Shown here piece by piece: positions 1 through 6,067 of a DNA stretch of 19,535 nt. This DNA is from CAYLYP01 sp964387795 (GTDB lineage Bacteria; Bacteroidota; Bacteroidia; Bacteroidales; UBA7960): NCBI GenBank assembly GCA_964387795.1, contig CAYLYP010000062.1:1-19535 (forward strand), written 5' to 3'. Made by a program: the position numbers and the translations under genes. Every line of letters starts with the position of its first letter. The first letter of the stretch is position 1. The notes beneath the pieces were generated by a model. That model was not told the origin of the DNA. It did not search any database and saw only the letters and a program-made list of their open reading frames with translations.

Positions 1-2
1 CC

Positions 3-143
3 AAAAGTAGAACCTTCTATACTCCTTTGGAATATGGTAATCATGGGGTGCATACCTCCAATCACAATGAAATCCCTTGGGAAGTAATAAATACCCTGTA
101 TGTAAATTGTTTTTCAACAGTCCTTATGTTATATTTTACGTGA
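3..143 (+). CDS. possible C-terminal end of a gene running in from the left
   Basis: Frame 3 is open from the window edge for 46 codons and ends at TGA 141-143. The translation is rich in H, N, Y and W (for example YGNHGVHTSN and EIPWEVINTL) and reads like real protein rather than translated AT-rich spacer. I do not recognise the family. Frame 1 is also open, but only to TAA at 85-87, and its translation is less convincing. The tail after about residue 34 looks less protein-like. Low confidence because only the last few dozen residues are visible. Confidence 0.3.
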   Translation, partial: KSRTFYTPLEYGNHGVHTSNHNEIPWEVINTLYVNCFSTVLMLYFT

Positions 144-572
144 ATATTCTATTATGCGAAGCTTGGTTTGTGACCTTAATAAAGCGAATAGCTTTTTTAT
201 AATGCATCTTGTTCAGAATTTGTAAGAATTTGAGTTTTTTATTTGCATATATCCTTTTCAGGTTTTATCATTCTAAGATCTTTTTTTGATAAAAAAAGTC
301 ATTGTTTTCGGCTTTATTAATTGCATAATGTGATGAAGCTTTGATCTGTTTTTCGTTAAACCATTTATATTATTTTTGCTTTTTATGGATTTTGTTTTTT
401 TTTGTTTTGGTAAAGGTTTTTTTTTCAATAGGTTATGTATATTATTTAAAAGAATTCTAAATTGATTAATTTACCTTGTTTTTCGTTGGTTTGGTGCAGG
501 ATTTGTATTAATTTGGTTTTGAAAAAAGGAACCGCCTGCTTATTAAATGTTAAACTAAAAACAAATTAATTT
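144..572. other. AT-rich intergenic stretch
   Basis: About 430 bases, very T-rich on the plus strand with several runs of 6-9 T. I see no credible ORF, RNA gene or strong inverted repeat. The last ~90 bases hold a weak promoter candidate for the TM2 gene, listed separately. Confidence 0.6.
486..515 (+). promoter_or_regulatory. weak Bacteroidota-type promoter for the TM2 gene
   Basis: TTG at 486-488, then 19 bases, then TTAATTTG at 508-515. This differs from the Bacteroidota -7 consensus TAnnTTTG by one base. It would give a leader of roughly 50 bases before the ATG at 573. The region is so T-rich that a chance match is likely. Confidence 0.3.
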
Positions 573-992
573 ATGAGAAAATTTTTCGCACTTGTTGCTT
601 TTGCTATGTTTTTTGTATTTTCAGCCAATGCCGCTGAAAATCAATACAAACTTGACAATGCATCTATAGATGCACTTTTTGCTTCTGCCCAGCAGGTTTC
701 ATTGGATGAAGTCAGCAGCCTGTCTCCATTGGCCGATTTTGCTTCAAGCAGTAATACCCAAATCTCTGATGAAAAGGAGCCTGTTATTGCTTTCATATTA
801 GCTTGGTTTCTTGGTCCGCTTGGAATTCATAGAGCTTATCTGGGAACTTCAACAGGGACAATTATAGCTTATATCCTAACCCTTGGCGGTTGTGGTATTG
901 TTGTTTTTGTTGACTGGGTTGTTTTACTTATTGGTATGATCAACAACGATATCAGCAGATATGTTGACAATCCTAAATTCTTTATGTGGTAA
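573..992 (+). CDS. exported TM2-domain protein
   Basis: A 139-residue protein. Residues 1-20 are a typical Sec signal peptide (MRKFF, hydrophobic core, ANA-A cleavage). A Ser/Ala-rich linker of about 45 residues follows, then a TM2 domain at roughly 68-125: a first membrane helix, the turn motif FLGPLGIHRAYLG, and a second membrane helix with GMINND-like polar residues after it. TM2 proteins are small two-helix membrane proteins of generally unknown role. The gene is monocistronic: an AT-rich gap lies upstream and a strong terminator begins 28 bases after the stop. The DUF5683-like ends of two proteins in the nearby minus-strand cluster share the same PG/LG-x-G-x-x-Y-x-G turn, but I cannot show a functional link. 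Start chosen because the signal peptide begins at this ATG. Confidence 0.85.
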   Translation: MRKFFALVAFAMFFVFSANAAENQYKLDNASIDALFASAQQVSLDEVSSLSPLADFASSSNTQISDEKEPVIAFILAWFLGPLGIHRAYLGTSTGTIIAYILTLGGCGIVVFVDWVVLLIGMINNDISRYVDNPKFFMW

Positions 993-1020
993 GAATTGCA
1001 TAAGGCGGGTATAAAACATG

Positions 1021-1052
1021 GCCGGGTTATTGATTGACCCGGCTTTTTTTTT
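1021..1052 (+). terminator. rho-independent terminator after the TM2 gene
   Basis: GCCGGGT (1021-1027) pairs with ACCCGGC (1037-1043), with a 9-base loop, followed directly by an unbroken T run from 1044. It lies 28 bases after the TM2 stop codon. Confidence 0.9.
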
Positions 1053-1641
1053 TATGTAAAGCATCCTGGTATTAGTTGGATGTATCAATAGTTTGGGTAT
1101 AAAGATCCTAATCCTGATAGATTATTTTATTATACAGAAATAAGGTTAAAAATATACATAATTTATTGTCAATACTCGTGTGTATCTTTTTTATTAACGG
1201 ATATTTCAAATTGAATTTTTATAAACTACCCTTAAAGATAATAGATCTTGATAAGTCATTACTATGGTTTGCAATCATATTTCATTGATGTTAAATATTT
1301 GAAAAACAGTTATATATGATGCAGGTATGACTTCTTTTATCCGCATTCAGCAAGCTCCCTATTCAGAAAATTATCTGAACATAATCAAAACATCGCCTTA
1401 CCATGGTCACACTTAAAGCGGACTTAAAGCGGGTTTAAAGCGGGTTTAAACCGGGTTTGAGCCGCTTTGAACCCGACTCAACCCCGACTCAACCCCGACT
1501 CAACCCCGACTCAACTATTGAGATAATATAATAATGATAATTACCAGTTATGGCAACTGTAATTAAAAAAACGGATAGTGAACAAGGATTTTTAGTTTAA
1601 GGCTATGATCAAAACAGGATTCAAAATCGTTCCCCTAACCT
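1053..1641. other. gene-free region between convergent transcription units
   Basis: About 590 bases between the TM2 terminator and the last gene of the minus-strand cluster. It is AT-rich with no credible ORF. The one marked structure is the 11-bp repeat array at 1411-1515, which has much higher GC content than its surroundings and may serve as the end of the leftward transcript. Confidence 0.6.
1411..1515. repeat. array of 11-bp repeats that reverses orientation
   Basis: Two units of ACTTAAAGCGG (1411-1421, 1422-1432) are followed by GTTTAAAGCGG (1433-1443), GTTTAAACCGG (1444-1454), GTTTGAGCCGC (1455-1465), a 10-base transition unit (1466-1475) and three exact ACTCAACCCCG units (1476-1508), then a partial one. 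Read on the other strand, the right half is GGGTTGAGTCG, similar to the left-half register GGGTTTAAAGC, so the array flips orientation near 1455-1465. Positions 1430-1443 pair with 1462-1475 (14 bp, one G-T), leaving an 18-base loop. It could be a transcription terminator, a DNA-binding array or an intergenic repetitive element; I cannot name a known family. Confidence 0.85.
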
Positions 1642-2568
1642 TTAGTTTTTCAGATTGACGGAAAATAGTTTTTTGAAATAGCACTTTTGGGCAGGGGATA
1701 ATTGTTGGTTTTGCTCTATGAGGGTAATTGTTGGCTGTAAACTTTTTATATCAAAATTTGGATCTACAATCTGAAGCAATTCATAGTAATAGAACTGATA
1801 AATCATGTTTTCAGGAAAGTTTTTTGAAAGCCATGCTGCAAATGGGAATGCTGCGTAAGGCTGTTCAGTCACATGGGCATAAATCCGCATAAGAAAATAC
1901 GCTGATTCCACTTTTAAGATGCTGTCATCTGATTGAAAGCCCCTTGCTAGTAAATCTAGCCCTTTTGCCTGATCCCCTTTAGGATAGAGGAGGGTATATA
2001 GTTTAAGTAAAGGATATTTCTGGCTTCCATAGTCGGTAGCAAAAAGATATAAGCCGCTGGTCAGGCAGAAAGCTTCGAATTCATTCTCGTGTCCTAATGA
2101 TTTCTCAATCCTGCCAATGCATGAACTTAGTGAACGGACAGCCTTAATGTATTCACCATTTCCTACGTCAATGCGTGTTCGGAAAGCATAGAGGTTCATC
2201 AATGCAAATTCATCAATATTTCCAGGTAAAGCTTTTTTTTGTTCAATTTGTCCGATTGCATAATCAATTGTGTTTTGATAATTAATCAGGTGATTTTTAT
2301 TCTCAGGTTCGGTTATAATCAGCCACCAGAGCAGGTTTACTTCTGCAAGGTATGTTAGGCTGTTGGACGGAAAAAGTTGTTTGGCTGCCTTAAGTTCTTC
2401 TGTTGCTTTTTTAAATCTGAAATGATAAATATGTTGCTGTATTTCACGATACGATTTCTCAGGACTTAAGGTTGAGAATACAGGGATACCGCCATTTGTA
2501 TTTTTAGGGCAGCAGGAAACGACGATGAACAAAAAAGGGATAATATACGTCGATAGTTTTTTAATCAT
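1642..2568 (-). CDS. lipoprotein with helical (TPR-like) repeats, unknown function
   Basis: 308 residues from the chosen start. The N-terminus (MIKKL, hydrophobic stretch, VVSC) is a lipoprotein signal peptide with the lipidated Cys at about residue 19. The rest is almost entirely helical in character, with recurring Leu/Ala/Tyr spacing like TPR or SEL1 repeats (for example around KATEELKAAKQLFPSNSLTYLAEV), but no clear catalytic motif. An ATG 24 bases further upstream would add eight residues and overlap the previous gene; I prefer the downstream ATG because it begins the signal peptide. It starts 10 bases after the stop of the preceding gene and is the last member of the cluster, so it is probably co-transcribed with the YidD/LolA genes. 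I do not recognise a specific family. Confidence 0.75.
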   Translation of the reverse strand: MIKKLSTYIIPFLFIVVSCCPKNTNGGIPVFSTLSPEKSYREIQQHIYHFRFKKATEELKAAKQLFPSNSLTYLAEVNLLWWLIITEPENKNHLINYQNTIDYAIGQIEQKKALPGNIDEFALMNLYAFRTRIDVGNGEYIKAVRSLSSCIGRIEKSLGHENEFEAFCLTSGLYLFATDYGSQKYPLLKLYTLLYPKGDQAKGLDLLARGFQSDDSILKVESAYFLMRIYAHVTEQPYAAFPFAAWLSKNFPENMIYQFYYYELLQIVDPNFDIKSLQPTITLIEQNQQLSPAQKCYFKKLFSVNLKN

Positions 2569-2578
2569 GGCAGGTGGT

Positions 2579-3493
2579 TCAAATTGACCCACAGGGGGCG
2601 TTTTGATATTCAGTGAATATATTCGTTAGTTTAAAAAGGAACATATTTTCGGATTTCTTGTTTTTTTTGATGGCAAGCTCACGAGCATGTTTAATTCCAC
2701 CAAAATAAAACATTTGAAAGGTCCCAAATCCCAGCACAAAAGCAGAGAAATAATATTGGTTAAATATCAGAAGTGCTGCAACAGTAAGACTACTTAATTG
2801 GATCCCTCCATTAAGGATGCCCCACCAAGGGTATCCTGCATACATTTGTCCGGTTCCAGGTAAGAAAGTAGAGAACCGGTTTGCTTTATCAGGATTACGA
2901 AACCTGGGATAAGTAGTTGAGAATAGATTTGTTATTTCATTATGCATTGAAGCTTTACAATCTGGTTCGGCATCAATATTTTCCACAAATAAAGTTGCAT
3001 ATTTAAGGGCTTCTTCCGGCTTTTTATTCATGCTTTCAATTAACGAAAAGAGCATATAGCAATCATTGTTTAGAGCGGCGGTTCCTGCATAAGCTAATAA
3101 CTGGAGCATTTCAGACCTGGCTCCCGGATAGTCAGTATTAAGAAAACGGCATAAGGCCATTTGATAGAGTATTTTTATAAGGTTTTCTTTGTCTCTTTGA
3201 CCAATAAGACTTCTTCCCAAATCATTTGCAGCCTGGTCAAATTTGCCAATAGCCTTTAATGCTTCTGCTTTTTTTAGGTTAGCTTCTAACTTGATATGTC
3301 TATCGGGGCTATTAAAATAAAGATGTTCATACGCGATGGCAGCCAGCTCAAAGTCGCCTGAAGCCATAATACTGTCAGGAGTATAAAACGGCTTCGGGGG
3401 CTCAGGTATGGAGTCCTGGGCTTTGAGTTGATTAGTTGAAAAAATTACGCAAAGGGATATGTAAATCAAATAAAATGCGTTGGTCAATTTCAT
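2579..3493 (-). CDS. exported TPR-like protein with C-terminal DUF5683/TM2-like membrane hairpin
   Basis: 304 residues from the chosen start, which begins a signal peptide (MKLTNAFYLI...KAQ). Residues ~30-195 look like TPR repeats (DFELAAIAYEHLYFN, FDQAANDLGRSL, YPGARSEMLQLL). The C-terminal third has the motif FLPGTGQMYAGYPWWGILNGG followed by hydrophobic helices, resembling the membrane part of DUF5683 proteins. It ends in a basic, Lys-rich segment. A start 57 bases further upstream is open but would put 19 unrelated residues before the signal peptide. With the chosen start, the gene overlaps the end of the preceding gene by 62 bases in another frame, unusually long for a bacterial operon. 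The layout matches its upstream neighbour, so the two are probably old paralogues. Confidence 0.75.
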   Translation of the reverse strand: MKLTNAFYLIYISLCVIFSTNQLKAQDSIPEPPKPFYTPDSIMASGDFELAAIAYEHLYFNSPDRHIKLEANLKKAEALKAIGKFDQAANDLGRSLIGQRDKENLIKILYQMALCRFLNTDYPGARSEMLQLLAYAGTAALNNDCYMLFSLIESMNKKPEEALKYATLFVENIDAEPDCKASMHNEITNLFSTTYPRFRNPDKANRFSTFLPGTGQMYAGYPWWGILNGGIQLSSLTVAALLIFNQYYFSAFVLGFGTFQMFYFGGIKHARELAIKKNKKSENMFLFKLTNIFTEYQNAPCGSI

Positions 3494-4289
3494 AATAGAA
3501 GAGGTTGTTTGTTCGTTGGGCAGCAAAGTAGCTTCCCCAAATGTTTCCAATGTAAAATACGGATGTTGCTGTGGCAGCTAACCAAAAAAATGGACTTTTA
3601 AGGCCATCCTTGCGATATAATTCGTAACTGACACCAGCCATTGTTCCAACATAAAGGAAGGATGCAACACCTTCGGCAGTCTTACCCGAATAAATCTTTC
3701 CAAGGCCAGGCACAGCTGCTGACATGATTGCTGACAGTCCGGGTGATTTTCTTTTGTAGCCCTTTAATTGAATTTCGTATCTTTCAAGATTGTCCTTTTT
3801 CCCATCAAGGAAGTAGACTGCTCCCTGGTATTGCTTATTGAATTTGGCAAATCCTTCAAAATCCCTATCCAATAAGCGATTGCCTGATAATTCAAAATAT
3901 TTAAGTTCCAACATCATTGTATCGCTTATGTTCAGGTCATTAATAATACTGTCAGAAGATTGGACTTCTCCCAAATAAGCTTTATTATAAGCTGAGAAAA
4001 AACGGGATTTCATAAAATTTTCAGACTTGTTACTTACTTTTAAAAGGAAATTGCAGGATTGTTCAAGCTCTTTATTTTGGTAATGCAACCAGCCTTTTAA
4101 AAAATGAATGCTGTCGGTAAGTTGGGGACTTGTCTGGGGTACATAATCAAGTGCCCTTAGTGCTTCTTTGGTTTCTCCTTTGCCAACAAGATAATTAATA
4201 AATTTCATGTCGGGATGAAAGCCTGTATTTTGGCTAAAAACAGGGAGGTTAAATATAAACAGGGCAATTGAAAACAAGCAATTTTTCAT
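3432..4289 (-). CDS. exported helical-repeat protein with C-terminal DUF5683/TM2-like membrane hairpin
   Basis: 285 residues from the chosen ATG, which starts a clear signal peptide (MKNCLFSIALFIFNLPVFSQ). Residues ~30-175 are helical, TPR-like (KGETKEALRALDYV, YQNKELEQSCNFLLKVS). The C-terminal part holds SAAVPGLGKIYSGKTAEG and two hydrophobic segments, the same arrangement as the downstream gene. The frame stays open for 69 more codons to an ATG at 4496, only 8 bases from the yidD stop, and there is another in-frame ATG at 4388. That extension is hydrophilic, Asn/Thr-rich and translated from a duplicated stretch, so it would bury the signal peptide; I therefore treat it as leader. Starting at 4496 remains possible. 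Confidence 0.75.
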   Translation of the reverse strand: MKNCLFSIALFIFNLPVFSQNTGFHPDMKFINYLVGKGETKEALRALDYVPQTSPQLTDSIHFLKGWLHYQNKELEQSCNFLLKVSNKSENFMKSRFFSAYNKAYLGEVQSSDSIINDLNISDTMMLELKYFELSGNRLLDRDFEGFAKFNKQYQGAVYFLDGKKDNLERYEIQLKGYKRKSPGLSAIMSAAVPGLGKIYSGKTAEGVASFLYVGTMAGVSYELYRKDGLKSPFFWLAATATSVFYIGNIWGSYFAAQRTNNLFYYEIDQRILFDLHIPLRNFFN

Positions 4290-4475
4290 CCGTAAATAAT
4301 TATGTTGGTTAAGGTCGGATGGAGCTCCATATATGCTATTTTCATTGGTGTTTGTGTTTGTGTTAATTCGCAAACATGTTCGGTTCATCTGAGAATATTT
4401 ATTTTGTTTATGGTCAGATGGGACTTCATATTTGTTGTCTTTATTGGTTTTTGTATTTGTTTGGCAAATATGTTC
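4285..4475 (-). repeat. diverged ~99-bp tandem duplication in the leader of the DUF5683-like gene
   Basis: Copy A (about 4285-4381) and copy B (about 4384-4475) align along their whole length. Both contain TTCAT at one end (4285-4289 and 4384-4388, exactly 99 bases apart), a GGTC(G/A)GATGG core, a CTTCAT/CTCCAT segment, TTATTGG/TTCATTGG, a GT/TG-rich run and CAAA(C/T)ATGTTC/GCAAATATGTTC at the other end. On the coding strand each copy ends in an ATG in the same frame (4388 and 4289), and the similarity continues a few codons past it. The spacing differs by about 5 bases between the two ends, showing small indels. Confidence 0.75.
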
Positions 4476-4504
4476 TCTGCAATTAATAAAACCCATGGAA
4501 ATGG

Positions 4505-4990
4505 TTAAAAAGGCTTTGATCCAGGTTTAAAATGCCTTTTTTTGTTTACCCTGTATATTTCTTTGTCTTCGGCAACCCTGTTGGTTGATGGATTAATATC
4601 AAGCGGATGTACATCCATCAGTCCAATCCTGTTGCACCTGCTAAGCCTGTCGGAAGTAAGGAATACCCCTTTAATAAGGCCAAATTCACCAATGATTTCT
4701 TTGCTGAAAGCTGAGCAGTGATGGTCGAAAAGGCATTCGGAGGGGAGCTGGACTGAAATAAATCTTTGATACGTGAACATTAGCCCGCCGAGAAGCCATG
4801 AAAATGGATTTATTTTTTGTATAATTCCACCAGTTGGTTTCATAAAAGTGGGAGCAGGGGCTTGTTCAATTTGTTGCTTTGCATGAGCAACCAATAAAGC
4901 ATTATTTTCGCTGTTCTGAGCCCATGAGTTTGATGTTTTAAAACTCCAGGCAAGTAAAACCAATACAACCAACAGTATATGTTTATTCAT
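4505..4990 (-). CDS. yidD: YidD-family protein with an N-terminal signal peptide
   Basis: 161 residues. The conserved YidD region lies at ~62-131: YQRFISVQLPSEC, then CLFDHHCSAFSKEIIGEFG, then LIKGVFLTSDRLSRCNRIG. It aligns with the family pattern of three cysteines (C86, C92, C119), the S-x-Y/F helix and the RxxRCxP-like end, with Asn-Arg in place of Asn-Pro. Known YidD is a small peripheral inner-membrane protein aiding YidC-dependent membrane protein insertion, usually encoded beside rnpA and yidC. Here residues 1-24 are a signal peptide ending WAQ, which would place the protein outside the cytoplasm or anchor it, and the context is a LolA-like gene and DUF5683-like genes. The start overlaps the LolA-like stop by 8 bases (translational coupling). 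A longer frame to 5053 lacks a signal peptide at its start, so I rejected it. A basic tail (KKRHFKPGSK) follows the domain. Confidence 0.85.
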   Translation of the reverse strand: MNKHILLVVLVLLAWSFKTSNSWAQNSENNALLVAHAKQQIEQAPAPTFMKPTGGIIQKINPFSWLLGGLMFTYQRFISVQLPSECLFDHHCSAFSKEIIGEFGLIKGVFLTSDRLSRCNRIGLMDVHPLDINPSTNRVAEDKEIYRVNKKRHFKPGSKPF

Positions 4991-5693
4991 TTCGTTTGGC
5001 GTCTTTTGGAATACTAAAATTGAAGTAAGGACTATTGGCCTGCTGGTTAACATTCAGGTTTTCGATGCGGATACGTGAAATTAAAGAATCGCCTTTAGGG
5101 AGATAGTTGAACTCAGTAATGCTTAGAGGGATATTTATTTCTGAAATATTTGAATATTCCGAATAATATACCTTTTTAACAAGTTTACTTTCTTTTCCAT
5201 AATAGGCAATATAGATTGGAAGGAAGTCTTCGTGAACCATTTCAATTTTACTAAAAACATTGTAAAGCTCGGCAGGAGGGAACCAACTTGTTATAACCAT
5301 CCCATTTTCTGTGGTGGTTTCCATCAATTGAAATTTCATTGCCCGAAGGCCAAGGTCAAGGATGTTCCCATTTAAAAAGTAATAAAGAAAATTCGATTCA
5401 GTGCTATAGGCTGCATTCTGCATTGTGGTGACCTCGTTTAGTTTTGGATTATAAACGGCTACCTCTCCTTTGTTGTTTGTAATTATTATTCTTTCTTCCT
5501 TCCCAGGATATACAGTAATCATTTTTCCACCCAGGGTGTGGTAATAAATGTCAGCGCTCATAGTAATGAGCTTCCCCTGGTTCCATGTCTGGGTTGTCAT
5601 TCGCATAGAGGCTTTTTCAATCGGTGAATTTAAAGTAAATGCTCCCGTTATTATGAATAACAACCCCATCATTGTTGGAAAACAAAATCTCAT
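4983..5693 (-). CDS. LolA-like outer-membrane lipoprotein carrier-fold protein
   Basis: 236 residues. N-terminal signal sequence (MRFCFPTMMGLLFIITGAFT), then a beta-rich domain of LolA/LolB character: SADIYYHTLGGKMITVYPG, KEERIIITNNKGEVAVYNP, NEVTTMQNAAYSTESNFLYYFL, an amphipathic helix region, and paired strands around IYIAYYGKESKLVKKVYYSEY. LolA carries lipoproteins across the periplasm; family members of this length in Bacteroidota often act on unknown ligands, so the lipoprotein role is inferred from fold only. This is the first gene of the five-gene cluster, preceded by a well-formed promoter and overlapping yidD by 8 bases. It could alternatively be a beta-barrel-chaperone-like or lipid-binding protein of the same fold. 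Confidence 0.7.
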   Translation of the reverse strand: MRFCFPTMMGLLFIITGAFTLNSPIEKASMRMTTQTWNQGKLITMSADIYYHTLGGKMITVYPGKEERIIITNNKGEVAVYNPKLNEVTTMQNAAYSTESNFLYYFLNGNILDLGLRAMKFQLMETTTENGMVITSWFPPAELYNVFSKIEMVHEDFLPIYIAYYGKESKLVKKVYYSEYSNISEINIPLSITEFNYLPKGDSLISRIRIENLNVNQQANSPYFNFSIPKDAKRNE

Positions 5694-5747
5694 ACTTTGA
5701 TATTATTTAAAGAAAAATTATTGTGTTTGTTATCATTGCCATTATGG

Positions 5748-5782
5748 CAAAGGTATCGAATTTAGTGGGTGTAATATGCAAA
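5748..5782 (-). promoter_or_regulatory. promoter of the LolA-YidD cluster
   Basis: On the minus strand, TTTG (complement of 5779-5782), 23 bases, then TACCTTTG (complement of 5748-5755). The -7 element matches TAnnTTTG exactly. Predicted transcription start is about 45-50 bases before the ATG at 5693. Confidence 0.65.
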
Positions 5783-6067
5783 TATCAGGCCTTTTTTGCA
5801 AATCTCAGATATTTTCGGGAATAATTTTCATCAAGGGATTTCATTGTTTTTTGGCAATGAAGATGTATCGCTGCTGTTATCCATTAAAACCTATGTAATG
5901 TAGCCTTAGGCAGGGCATTAAACTCTTTTGGTGATTCGCTTGTCGGGATTGGAATTATTGATTGATTTACAACAGAGACATGACTGCCAGTTTTATAAAA
6001 TTCATCCTTTACAGTGATGTTAAGGCACTATTTTTAATTGTGAAGTAAGATATAAAAGATACCCCCA
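5756..6067. other. intergenic region between the histidine kinase and the LolA cluster
   Basis: About 310 bases of moderate AT content. The left end carries the LolA-cluster promoter and its direct repeats; the remainder follows the stop of the minus-strand histidine kinase gene. I see no ORF of note and no convincing hairpin with a T run there. Confidence 0.5.
5778..5808 (-). repeat. two 11-bp direct repeats at the LolA-YidD promoter
   Basis: GCAAATATCAG (5778-5788) and GCAAATCTCAG (5798-5808) match at 10 of 11 bases and lie exactly 20 bases apart, about two helical turns. The first overlaps the -33 TTTG. This fits an activator-type binding site but could also be chance. Confidence 0.5.

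Noticed and set aside
1411..1515. Possible CRISPR array
   Set aside because: The repeats are 11 bp, contiguous, with no spacers, and they change orientation; no cas genes are nearby.
4302..4508. Plus-strand ORF of 68 codons with hydrophobic repeats
   Set aside because: It is the antisense reading of the duplicated leader; the two hydrophobic stretches simply mirror the duplication, and no signals for a plus-strand gene are visible.
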